A stretch of DNA of 64,000 nucleotides. It comes from CAYRNR01 sp964425605. Its GTDB lineage: Bacteria; Myxococcota_A; UBA796; UBA9615; CAYRNR01. Within the stretch, counting starts at the first letter, position 1. Each line of letters opens with the position of its first letter. Shown here one piece after another: positions 8,425-16,184 of the stretch. The position numbers and the translations under genes are program-made. Below the pieces are notes generated by a model. That model saw only the letters and a list, made by a program, of their open reading frames with translations, was not told where the DNA came from and did not search any database. The stretch covers positions 124,001 through 188,000 of the forward strand of contig CAYRNR010000002.1 in assembly GCA_964425605.1 (NCBI GenBank), in the 5' to 3' direction.

Positions 8425-9351
8425 ATGCACGTCGCCGTGTTCGCCGATCTCGAGGGCGCCTTCGGCATCTGGCGGATGCGCCAGTGCCGCACCGGCACCG
8501 CCGAGTGGCAGTACGGCCGCGAGTGCCTCACCGCCGACGTCAACGCCGTGGTCCGCGGCGCCTTCGACGGCGGCGCCGGCCGCGTCACCGTCACCGACAC
8601 CCACGACACCGGCTACAACTGCCTGCGCGACCGCCTCGACCCCCGCGCCCGCTACGTGGGCGGCCACCACATCGTCCCCACCTTCTTCGGCGATCTCCGC
8701 GGCGTCGACCTGGTCCTCTATGTAGCCATCCACGCCGCGTCTGGCACCCCCGGCGCGTTCTTCCCCCACACCCACTACGGCGTGTTCGCGGACTTCAGGG
8801 TCAACGGCCGGTCCATCTGCGAGATGGACCTGTACGGCGGCGTGCTCGGCGAGCTGGGCATCCCCGTGGGCTTCGTCTCGGGGGAGGCGATCGCCGTGGA
8901 GCAGGCGCTCGAGGCCCTGCCCTGGGCGCGTTGCGCCGAGGTGGACAAGCGCAAGGACACCTACCTGGGCCCGGACGCCGCCGAGATCCTGACCAGGGGT
9001 CACGCGCTGCTCGCCGCCGAGGCGGCCGCGGCCGTCCACGACGCCGCGTCCATGCGCCCGCTGGTCCTCGACGGTCCGCTCCACTTCGAGACCGTCTTCC
9101 GTTCCGAGGAGCTCGCGACGAAGTTCAACACCTGGGCCTTCGACACCGACAGCGCCACCGTCCGCTTCGACGCCCCGAACATGACCGAGGGCTTCGAGGC
9201 GCTGAACAAGCTGACGTTCTTCCCCCGCCGCATCTACCCGATCCGCCGGGCCGTGCTGGCCGCCATGCGCGCCCGGTACTCGATCCGCAGCCGCTACCTC
9301 GCCCCCGCCCCGAACCGTGAGGGCGCACCCGATCCCGGAGCCACCCCATGA
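8425..9351 (+). CDS. M55 family D-aminopeptidase (DppA-like)
   Basis: The protein probably cleaves N-terminal D-amino acids from small peptides with a metal-dependent active site in the cytoplasm. Family marks are the N-terminal Asp8-x-Glu10-Gly (FADLEG), the VTDTHDTG strand, and the His-containing YVAIHAASG and FFPHTH segments that supply metal ligands. An FVSGEA motif follows. The length of 308 residues is slightly above the usual 270-280. ATG 8425 has a clear GGAGG 6 bases upstream. It diverges from the M28 gene (53 bp) and its stop overlaps the GNAT start as ATGA. Confidence 0.85.
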   Translation: MHVAVFADLEGAFGIWRMRQCRTGTAEWQYGRECLTADVNAVVRGAFDGGAGRVTVTDTHDTGYNCLRDRLDPRARYVGGHHIVPTFFGDLRGVDLVLYVAIHAASGTPGAFFPHTHYGVFADFRVNGRSICEMDLYGGVLGELGIPVGFVSGEAIAVEQALEALPWARCAEVDKRKDTYLGPDAAEILTRGHALLAAEAAAAVHDAASMRPLVLDGPLHFETVFRSEELATKFNTWAFDTDSATVRFDAPNMTEGFEALNKLTFFPRRIYPIRRAVLAAMRARYSIRSRYLAPAPNREGAPDPGATP

Positions 9352-9842
9352 CCGCCGATCTGCTCCTCCGTCCGGTCCACGACGACGACCTCGACGTGTT
9401 CTTCGCCAACCAGAACGATCCCGTGGCCATCCAGATGGCCGCGTTCACCTCCGCGGACCCCGCCGATCGCGCCGCCTTCGACGCCCACTGGGCCAAGATC
9501 CGCAGCCTGGACTCGGTGCTGATCCGCACCATCGTCGCCGGCGGCGTCGTCATCGGCAGCGTGCTCAAGTACGAGATGGAGGGCGAGCCCGAGGTCAGCT
9601 ACTGGACCGCGCGGGAGTCCTGGGGCCGGGGGATCGTGACCGAGGCCCTCGAGCGGTTCCTCGAAGAGGCCACCCAGCGCCCCATGCACGCCCGCGTGGC
9701 CAGGGACAACGCCGGCTCGATCCGCGTGCTGCGCAAGTGCGGCTTCGAGATCGTGGGCGAGGACCGCGGCTTCGCCCACGGCCGGGGTGAGGAGATCGAC
9801 GAGTACGTGATGACGCTGGCGGCTCCAGCCGACGGCGGCTGA
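9348..9842 (+). CDS. GNAT-family N-acetyltransferase (RimJ/RimL-like)
   Basis: A 164-residue single-domain acetyltransferase that uses acetyl-CoA. The N-terminus LLLRPVHDDDLDVFF is the usual RimL-type strand-helix opening. WGRGIVTEAL is the acetyl-CoA pyrophosphate-binding motif A region, and ARDNAGSIRVLRKCGFE is the conserved C-terminal motif B. The substrate, a protein N-terminus or small amine, cannot be read from sequence. The start overlaps the M55 stop (ATGA), so the two are translationally coupled. Confidence 0.85.
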   Translation: MTADLLLRPVHDDDLDVFFANQNDPVAIQMAAFTSADPADRAAFDAHWAKIRSLDSVLIRTIVAGGVVIGSVLKYEMEGEPEVSYWTARESWGRGIVTEALERFLEEATQRPMHARVARDNAGSIRVLRKCGFEIVGEDRGFAHGRGEEIDEYVMTLAAPADGG

Positions 9843-9894
9843 GCCGGACACGAGCCGAGAGGGAACCTCCTGCACGCAAGGGTGTCCTACCTCC

Positions 9895-11220
9895 ATGCGC
9901 AATCCACCTCCCCCGATCCGATGGGCCCTTCCGACCCTCCTGGTGTTCGCCATGTCCACACCCGCGCTCGCAGACGTCGTGACCGAGTTCCAGCGCGATG
10001 GCCTCTGGGGGCTGTCCGATGCCCGGGGTGACGAGATCGAGCCAGCCAGATACGAGCTGCTCGAGCGGGTCTACTCCGACAGTGGGGACGGCAGCCGCGT
10101 GCTGTTCCTGTCCTCGGCCGAGGGCGGGCTCGTGGTGCGCATCGACGGCGACGGCCAGGGATCGGTGGACCGCTACGACACCATCGAGCGCACCAACTGG
10201 GGGACCTACCTGCACCGGGACGGCAAAGTTGGGCTGATCACCCGCACGGGCCGCCTCCTGATCCCGGTGGAGTACGACCACATCCAGGACACGCACGTGC
10301 CGCCGCGGGTCGTGGCCAGGGACGGCCTGTACGGCCTGATCGACGAACACGGGTGGATCGCGCTGCCCGTCGAGTACACGAGCGTGGACGAGAGCTTCAG
10401 CGGCGTCCGGCCCGTGGAGAAGGACGGCGCCGCGGGGCTGGTCGAACACGACGGCACCGCCTTGCTGCCCACGATGTATCAGGAGATCGCGCCCTCGGTC
10501 ACCGACGGCGACGGATGGTACCGGGTGAAGCTCGCGGACAGGTGGGGCGTGGTGGACGCCGGCAATCGACAGGTCGTGCCCGCCCAGTACGACGCCCTGT
10601 ACGGAATGGTCGGGGGCATCGCGCGTTTCACCCGCGGCTCGGAGTCCGGGTTCGTGGACAACCGCGGTCGGGAGCTGAGCCCGTTCGAGCACGGGGGCCG
10701 AGGTCTCGTCCCGGCCCCGGTCATGCCCCGGGTGCTGAACCGGACCGGCGGCCCCGAACCTCTGGACGCGCGGTTGGAGGTCGCCCCGGACGCGATCCAG
10801 ATCGTCGCCCTCCCCTCGGCCATACCGTGGCACCTGGCACACTCTTCCGATGACCCGAGGCGCCGCGACATCCACGACTTCATGACGGTCTACGTGGTCA
10901 ACACGACCACCGACGTCGTCTACCTCGAGGGACTGGACGGCGAGATCGTCTTGACCCAGGAGGCTCTGGACGCGAACGGGCAGTGGCAGCCCATCGAGTT
11001 CCGGTCCCCACCGAGCTGCGGCCTCAGCGCGATCCCCGTGACCCTGGACGCGCACCACCAGCGCCTGGTCCGCGCGCCTCGGTACGGCGGCGGCGACCAG
11101 ACCACCAAGATCCGGTTCGCCATGGCGTACGGGGACGGCGTGATCTACAGCAACGAGTTCGCCGGTTCGATCGATCCCGGGCAGTTCCAGCGAACGGACG
11201 CGGGTCCTCCCCCCAGCTGA
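9895..11220 (+). CDS. Secreted WG-repeat protein
   Basis: A 441-residue protein with an N-terminal signal peptide (hydrophobic run WALPTLLVFAMS, cleavage near ALAD). The first two thirds hold degenerate WG repeats of about 45 residues: DGLWGLSDARGDEIEPARYE, DGKVGLITRTGRLLIPVEYD, DGLYGLIDEHGWIALPVEYT and DRWGVVDAGNRQVVPAQYD. The last third has no recognisable domain and is beta-rich. WG-repeat proteins are usually exported and of unknown function. It is 13 bp ahead of the YcaQ-like gene and may be co-transcribed. Confidence 0.8.
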   Translation: MRNPPPPIRWALPTLLVFAMSTPALADVVTEFQRDGLWGLSDARGDEIEPARYELLERVYSDSGDGSRVLFLSSAEGGLVVRIDGDGQGSVDRYDTIERTNWGTYLHRDGKVGLITRTGRLLIPVEYDHIQDTHVPPRVVARDGLYGLIDEHGWIALPVEYTSVDESFSGVRPVEKDGAAGLVEHDGTALLPTMYQEIAPSVTDGDGWYRVKLADRWGVVDAGNRQVVPAQYDALYGMVGGIARFTRGSESGFVDNRGRELSPFEHGGRGLVPAPVMPRVLNRTGGPEPLDARLEVAPDAIQIVALPSAIPWHLAHSSDDPRRRDIHDFMTVYVVNTTTDVVYLEGLDGEIVLTQEALDANGQWQPIEFRSPPSCGLSAIPVTLDAHHQRLVRAPRYGGGDQTTKIRFAMAYGDGVIYSNEFAGSIDPGQFQRTDAGPPPS

Positions 11221-11233
11221 TACAGTCCCCACC

Positions 11234-12424
11234 ATGGCCCGCCGCCCGTACCGAGTCTCTCTCGACCAGGTCCTGCGCCTCTGGTTCCACCGCCAGGGGC
11301 TGACGACACCACGCCAGCACCCCCTGACCCGCGACGCGTTCGTCGATCACCTCGAGGGCACCGGCGGGCTGCAGCTGGACAGCATCAACGTGCTGCAGCG
11401 CGCCCACTACCTGACCCTGTGGTCCCGCTTCGGCGCGTACGACCCGGCCCTGCCCGACCAGTGGACCTACCGCGATCGCGTGGCGTTCGAGCACTGGGGC
11501 CACGCGGCGTGCGTGCTGCCGCTGAGCCGGCTGCCCCTCAACCGCCGGGCCATGAAACGCTTCGCGCCCACGGAGAAGTGGTGGATCGAGCGCACGCCGT
11601 CGGCGGCGGCATGTCGCAGGGTGCTGCGCCGACTGCGCGAGGAGGGGCCCCTGGAGAGCGCAGACTTCGGCAAGGATCCCGCCGGCACCGGGCCGTGGTG
11701 GGGCTGGAAGGAGGACAAGGAGGCGCTGGAGCGGTACTGGCGCAGCGGCAAGGTGGCCATCGCCGAGCGGCGCAGCTTCCGCCGGGTGTACGACCTGGCC
11801 GAGCGGGTCTACCCCGGGGGCCCGGCCGCGCACCCCGCGAAGTACGAGGACAGCTGGCTGACCACCGGCCTGCTGGGCAACGGCGTGGCCAGCGTGAAGC
11901 ACCTCGACGGGTACTTCCGCACCCCGCACCTGACCGGCGAGCGGCGACACCGGGTCATCCAGCGGGCGCTGAAACGCCGCGACGCCGTCGAGGTCCAGGT
12001 TCAGGGGCTGGCGGACACCTTCTACGCCACACCCGGGGACCTCGACCGGCTCGACTCGCTGCCCATGCCCCGTGGGACCACCCTGATATGCCCCTTCGAT
12101 TCGCTGCTGTGGGACCGGCGTCGCGCCGAGGAGCTGCTGGGGTTCCACTACCGCGTCGAGATCTACGTGCCGCCGGCCAAGCGGGTCTTCGGCTATTACA
12201 CCCTGCCGATCCTCCACGAGGGTCGCCTCGTGGGACGCCTCGATCCCAAGCTCCACCGCGACCGCCGCGTGCTGGAGATCAAGAGCCTCCACCTGGAGCC
12301 CGGGGTGGGCCCCAGCGAGGCGCTCACCCGGGGGCTCACCGAAGCCCTCGAGGACCTGGCGACCTTTGTCGGCGCCACGGACATCGACCGCAACGACTCC
12401 CGCCCCGAGGTACCCAGGCCATGA
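11234..12424 (+). CDS. YcaQ/AlkX-type winged-helix DNA glycosylase
   Basis: A 396-residue member of the HTH_42 superfamily. In E. coli, YcaQ (AlkX) removes damaged bases and unhooks interstrand crosslinks. The catalytic QxD motif is present as Q47-L-D49 in GGLQLDSINVLQRAHY, followed by the conserved TLWSRFG and YEDSWL-type segments. The closing portion, RVFGYYTLPILHEGRLVGRLDPKLHR in part, is also family-typical. ATG 11234 follows the previous stop by 13 bp. The reaction is inferred from family membership. Confidence 0.88.
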   Translation: MARRPYRVSLDQVLRLWFHRQGLTTPRQHPLTRDAFVDHLEGTGGLQLDSINVLQRAHYLTLWSRFGAYDPALPDQWTYRDRVAFEHWGHAACVLPLSRLPLNRRAMKRFAPTEKWWIERTPSAAACRRVLRRLREEGPLESADFGKDPAGTGPWWGWKEDKEALERYWRSGKVAIAERRSFRRVYDLAERVYPGGPAAHPAKYEDSWLTTGLLGNGVASVKHLDGYFRTPHLTGERRHRVIQRALKRRDAVEVQVQGLADTFYATPGDLDRLDSLPMPRGTTLICPFDSLLWDRRRAEELLGFHYRVEIYVPPAKRVFGYYTLPILHEGRLVGRLDPKLHRDRRVLEIKSLHLEPGVGPSEALTRGLTEALEDLATFVGATDIDRNDSRPEVPRP

Positions 12425-12915
12425 CCATCGTTCGCGCCCTCCCGCTGCTGCTCGTCGCGTCCACCCTCGCCATCCCCGGCTGCCGCGCCCACACCCCACC
12501 TCCCACCACCACCTCCACCACCCCCACCACCTCCACCTCCACTTCCACCTCCACTTCCACCTCCACCTCCCCCCTCACCCTCGACCTCGACGGCGACGGC
12601 CACCCCGACCAGCTCCACCTCACCCCCCCCACCCTCTCGGTCACCTGGTCCTACGGAGTCACCGCCCCCCTCACCTCCGTCCCGCTGTTCGAGGAGGGCG
12701 AGCTGCACGAGACCACCTCCGACTTCTCCTGGCTCGTCCACTGGTTCCCCCTGCCCAACACCGGCGATGGCTACGACGTCCCCATCCTCCACCGCCCTGT
12801 CCACTTCTCCCTCCCCGCCGCCCTGGGCGACGCCGCCCTGTGCAGCTCCACCGACGCGGCCATACTGCTGTACTTCACGCCGGTGGGATTCCAGATGGAG
12901 CACCTGGGGTTCTGA
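12421..12915 (+). CDS. Small lipoprotein with Thr/Ser-rich linker
   Basis: A 164-residue protein with a lipoprotein signal peptide (LAIPGC, Cys at about residue 21) followed by a 30-residue Thr/Ser/Pro linker made of short tandem repeats. The remaining 110 residues begin with DLDGDGHPDQLHL, an FG-GAP-like calcium-binding loop, and are otherwise unrecognised. The start overlaps the glycosylase stop (ATGA). The linker DNA is almost purely C/A/T on the plus strand, unlike neighbouring genes, and probably expands and contracts by slippage. Confidence 0.75.
   Translation: MTIVRALPLLLVASTLAIPGCRAHTPPPTTTSTTPTTSTSTSTSTSTSTSPLTLDLDGDGHPDQLHLTPPTLSVTWSYGVTAPLTSVPLFEEGELHETTSDFSWLVHWFPLPNTGDGYDVPILHRPVHFSLPAALGDAALCSSTDAAILLYFTPVGFQMEHLGF
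12501..12570 (+). repeat. Low-complexity tandem repeat (CCACCT/CCACTT units)
   Basis: About 70 bp of 6- and 12-base units rich in C, A and T that encode the Thr/Ser linker of the surrounding lipoprotein. There are no unique spacers, so it is not a CRISPR array. Confidence 0.85.
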
Positions 12916-13003
12916 CGTAACAGCCACGTAAAAAGGTCGTGATCCGCGGAAGAACTCCTCCCCTCAGCTGTCTGAGAGACCATCACCCCATCTGGAGGAC
13001 TCC

Positions 13004-13741
13004 ATGACCTCGAAGGTAGCCCCGTTTCTGCACCTGCTGGCCCTTCCGCTGCTCGTGTTCGCCTGCGCGGCCACGTCCGCCGTCCCCGATTTCACGCGCG
13101 AACGCACCGTCTCGGTCACCGGCACGGCGATCACCCGCACGACCCCGGACACGGTGGTGTGGCACGTGACCACTGCGGCCCAGCACAGGGATCTGGTCCG
13201 CGCCAAGGAGGACAGCGACGAGCAGATGCAGGCGATCCTGACGACCGCGCGCGAGCTCGGCGTGGAGCCCGACGACCTGCAGACCGGGTATCTGAGCGTG
13301 GACAAGGAGTACGAGTACGACAGCTACGGCAACCAGGGCGCGTTCAAGCACTTCGCGGTGACGCGCCAGATCACGATCAAGGAGCGGGACACGACGAAGT
13401 TCGACGAGTTCCTCACCGGGCTGGTGCGCAGCGCGGACATGGAGGTGCGCTACACCCTGGAGTCGTCGCGCATCCACGAGCTGCGCGCCGAGACGCGGCT
13501 GAAGTCCGTGGCCATCGCGCGGGAGAAGGCCGAGGCCATGGCCGGGGAGCTGGGGGCGGGCCTGGGTGAGGTGCTGACCATCACCGAGCAGGTGGACTGG
13601 GGGTACGGGAACATGATGGCGAACAACTGGTCGTGGGACGACTCCGGCGGCGCCGCGGCGATCGACGCGACCACCGGGACCTTCGCGCCGGGATCCATCG
13701 AGGTGAGGGTGTCGGTGGGGACGGTGTTCGGGCTGAGGTGA
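13004..13741 (+). CDS. SIMPL (DUF541) domain protein, exported
   Basis: A 245-residue protein with an N-terminal signal, probably a lipoprotein (LLVFACAATS). The SIMPL domain fills the rest: RTVSVTGTAITRTTPDTVVW is its first strand, followed by TARELGVEPDDLQTG and the central Y-x-VTRQITI strand, then LKSVAIAREKAEAMAGELGA and the final IEVRVSVGTVFGL. SIMPL/OGA proteins form periplasmic ring assemblies of poorly known role. ATG 13004 has a strong GGAGG 7 bases upstream. Confidence 0.88.
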   Translation: MTSKVAPFLHLLALPLLVFACAATSAVPDFTRERTVSVTGTAITRTTPDTVVWHVTTAAQHRDLVRAKEDSDEQMQAILTTARELGVEPDDLQTGYLSVDKEYEYDSYGNQGAFKHFAVTRQITIKERDTTKFDEFLTGLVRSADMEVRYTLESSRIHELRAETRLKSVAIAREKAEAMAGELGAGLGEVLTITEQVDWGYGNMMANNWSWDDSGGAAAIDATTGTFAPGSIEVRVSVGTVFGLR

Positions 13742-13748
13742 GGCGCGG

Positions 13749-15794
13749 TCAGGGCGAGCGCCTGCGGCGGCGCACGCACCCCATCGCGGCGACCATGATC
13801 CAGGCCAGGGGGACGCCCGCGGCCGGATTCATCGCGTTTTCACATCCGCAACCGCCACCTTCGTTCGAGTCGTCGTCCGACGGGATGTCGTCGTCGCCAG
13901 GGCCACCCGTGGTGTCGTCGTCGCCAGGGGCCGAGTCGTCATCGTCGGCCGCAGAGTCGTCGTCGTCACCCGGTGCCGAGTCGTCGTCGTCGTCGTCGCC
14001 GCAGTAGTCCTCGGGGACGTCGCCGTTCCAGCGCTCGGGTGGATCGCAGGTGAAGGTGGTGGTGCGGGGCCGGGGCCACTGGGTCCCGGGCTGCTCACCG
14101 AGCTCGAACGCGCCGATGTCGGGCATGCCGTCGGCCACGTCGTCGGTGTACCCGGGGATGACCAGCCCGGCGTCGATGGCCGGGCTGCCGGCGACGAGCG
14201 CATAGTCGAGGTTCAGGTAGTCGACCCAGCCCACGTCGTCGGGGTCATCGCCGAGGTAGAGGCCGTGGTCGCCGCGTATCCACGGCTCGTCGTCGACGTT
14301 GACCAGCAGGTTGTAGTCGCTGTCCAGGCCGGCCTCCGGGTCCTCGAGGTCCTGGAGATTCTCGAAGACGAGGACGTTGTTGCGGAACACCAGGTGCTCG
14401 CGCGACAGCCAGAACAGCCGCGCGTCACCGCCGCGGATGACGTTGTTGTAGTAGTACATCCCGCCCGTGGCGTCGTCGGCGTAGGACTTGATCTGGGTCC
14501 ACCCATCGAGGCCGACGTGATCGTAGCCGTCGATGACGTTGCGGTAGACGTGATGGGGGCCGACGATGTTGTCGCCCTGATGGCCGACGGGGCCGCCGGG
14601 GCAGGCCAGCAGCAGGCTGTGGTGCATGGACAGGTTCTCGGTGTGGAACGACTCGGGGAAGGCCTCGAACTCCATGTGGTTGTCGTAGTTGTACATGTAC
14701 ACGCTGTGGTGGGACTCCGAGTCGTCGAACATCCCCAGCTTCTCGCCGTCGAAGCCCTCGCGGAGCAGGTTGTAGCGGAACTCGCAATCCACTGACGGGA
14801 CGTCGTACCAGAAGCTGGTGGCCATGGAGCCGTCGATCAGCGTGGGCTCGGTCTCCTCGTGGGTCTGGTACTCCTTGATCAGGTGGTAGATCGCGTCGGG
14901 GGAGTGGTCCGGGTTCGCCGCGAAGACCAGCTCGGCGAACTCGCGAAGACCGGGGTAGCCGTACTCGCTCCACTCCACGAGGCTCCCGTCGGGCAGGAGC
15001 ACGCCGCGCACGCAGTACTCGAACACCGTGTTGCGGATGGTCGGAGACACGCTGTCGGGGTCGAACCGGACGCCGTGGAGTCCCGAACCCTGGATGCGGA
15101 GGCCATCGAGGATCAGGTGGGGGGTGGAGGAGACCCACAGGAGCCCCAGGGTGTCCGTCTCCCCCTCGGGTCCCGGCGACAGCAGCACCGACTCCCCGTT
15201 GGGATCGATGCCGCCGGGCAGCCTCAGGTAGAGGTGGGTCCCGTCGCCGGCGATGCCGTGGTCGGGGAGGTCGAGGACCACCGAGGTGCCGTGGGTGCCC
15301 GTGGTGACGAACTGCACCACGCCGGCGGCCAGGTCGTCCACGCCGTTGTAGCGGAACAGGAACACGCCCTCGTGGACGCCGAAGACCGAGGGCTCGTGCT
15401 CGGCGACGTAGACCCCCTCCCACTGGGTCTCCTGCCACACGACCTCACCGCGAGCGGCCTCGGGCCACATGCCGCTGATGGTGACCGACCCCAGCGGGTG
15501 GGCCCGTATCCACACCGGGGCGTCCTCGCTCGCGCCAGGCACGTAGAATTCCGGCTGCTCGTAGTACACCCCTGCGGCGATGACCATCTCGTCGCCCGGC
15601 TCCAGCAGATACGTGCCCTCGGTGATCGTGAGCACCGCCTCGTCCGGAGCGAGGCCGCTGTTGTCCTCGGCGCCGTGGGTGCCGTCGACGTAGACCGTCT
15701 TGGCCCCGGGTGAGTCGCACCACAGCGCGGTGAGCAAGAACGCGCACAGGGACGCCGCAGCCGGACGCCGTCGTGGAATCCCTGTCGTTGTCAT
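13749..15794 (-). CDS. Right-handed beta-helix surface protein with CxC C-terminal sorting tail
   Basis: A 681-residue exported protein. After a signal peptide it begins KTVYVDGTHGAEDNSG, the usual opening of pectate-lyase-like (DUF1565) beta-helix proteins, with later helix coils such as LILDGLRIQGSGLHGV and YYNNVIRGG. There is no clear polysaccharide lyase active site. An Asp-rich DDDDSA linker precedes a tail made of GGGCGC, a hydrophobic stretch and five Arg. The tail has the layout of MYXO-CTERM-type sorting signals, which lead to processing and surface display, but carries Cys-x-Cys. It converges on the SIMPL gene with a 7-bp gap. Confidence 0.82.
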   Translation of the reverse strand: MTTTGIPRRRPAAASLCAFLLTALWCDSPGAKTVYVDGTHGAEDNSGLAPDEAVLTITEGTYLLEPGDEMVIAAGVYYEQPEFYVPGASEDAPVWIRAHPLGSVTISGMWPEAARGEVVWQETQWEGVYVAEHEPSVFGVHEGVFLFRYNGVDDLAAGVVQFVTTGTHGTSVVLDLPDHGIAGDGTHLYLRLPGGIDPNGESVLLSPGPEGETDTLGLLWVSSTPHLILDGLRIQGSGLHGVRFDPDSVSPTIRNTVFEYCVRGVLLPDGSLVEWSEYGYPGLREFAELVFAANPDHSPDAIYHLIKEYQTHEETEPTLIDGSMATSFWYDVPSVDCEFRYNLLREGFDGEKLGMFDDSESHHSVYMYNYDNHMEFEAFPESFHTENLSMHHSLLLACPGGPVGHQGDNIVGPHHVYRNVIDGYDHVGLDGWTQIKSYADDATGGMYYYNNVIRGGDARLFWLSREHLVFRNNVLVFENLQDLEDPEAGLDSDYNLLVNVDDEPWIRGDHGLYLGDDPDDVGWVDYLNLDYALVAGSPAIDAGLVIPGYTDDVADGMPDIGAFELGEQPGTQWPRPRTTTFTCDPPERWNGDVPEDYCGDDDDDDSAPGDDDDSAADDDDSAPGDDDTTGGPGDDDIPSDDDSNEGGGCGCENAMNPAAGVPLAWIMVAAMGCVRRRRRSP

Positions 15795-15830
15795 TCCTGT
15801 CCAGCCTCCCCACGAGACGCTCGCTCCCCG

Positions 15831-15853
15831 ACACGAAAACCTACCCTTCGTGT
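15831..15853. promoter_or_regulatory. Inverted repeat in the divergent intergenic region
   Basis: ACACGAA and TTCGTGT form perfect 7-base arms around a 9-base spacer, 37 bp upstream of the beta-helix gene and 78 bp upstream of the small membrane gene. Its position between divergent genes fits an operator; no regulator is assigned. Confidence 0.3.
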
Positions 15854-15930
15854 AGTCTATCAGGCTCGAATGGCGCCCGGCCTGGCGCCGTCGACTGGCG
15901 TACCCACGAACCGGGACCTATCTCAAGAAG

Positions 15931-16164
15931 ATGCCGCCCAGGACAGCCACACAACCTTCCGCACGAGCCGTGGGCCGGGTTCTGATCCTGCTCGGCGTCG
16001 CGGTCTGGGTTCCCTACGCCGTGATGCTGTTCACCGGCAATGAGCCCGACCTGAAGATCTTCTTGCCCGTCCACCTCGCCGGGGTGATCCCTGGCGCGAT
16101 CCTGACGCGGTACGTGTGGCTGCGCAGCAAGTACGCGACGCTTCGCAATCCTCCCCGGTCGTAG
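15931..16164 (+). CDS. Small two-helix membrane protein
   Basis: A 77-residue protein with hydrophobic segments at about residues 15-32 and 45-60 joined by the polar FTGNEPDLK. The sequence GRVLILLGVAVWVPYAV and the HLAGVIPGAIL motif look like a conserved small-protein family, though I cannot name it. It converges with the molybdopterin oxidoreductase gene (20-bp gap) and is divergent from the beta-helix gene. No Shine-Dalgarno is obvious, so the start is provisional. Confidence 0.65.
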   Translation: MPPRTATQPSARAVGRVLILLGVAVWVPYAVMLFTGNEPDLKIFLPVHLAGVIPGAILTRYVWLRSKYATLRNPPRS

Positions 16165-16184
16165 CGAACGGCTCCACGCGAGCG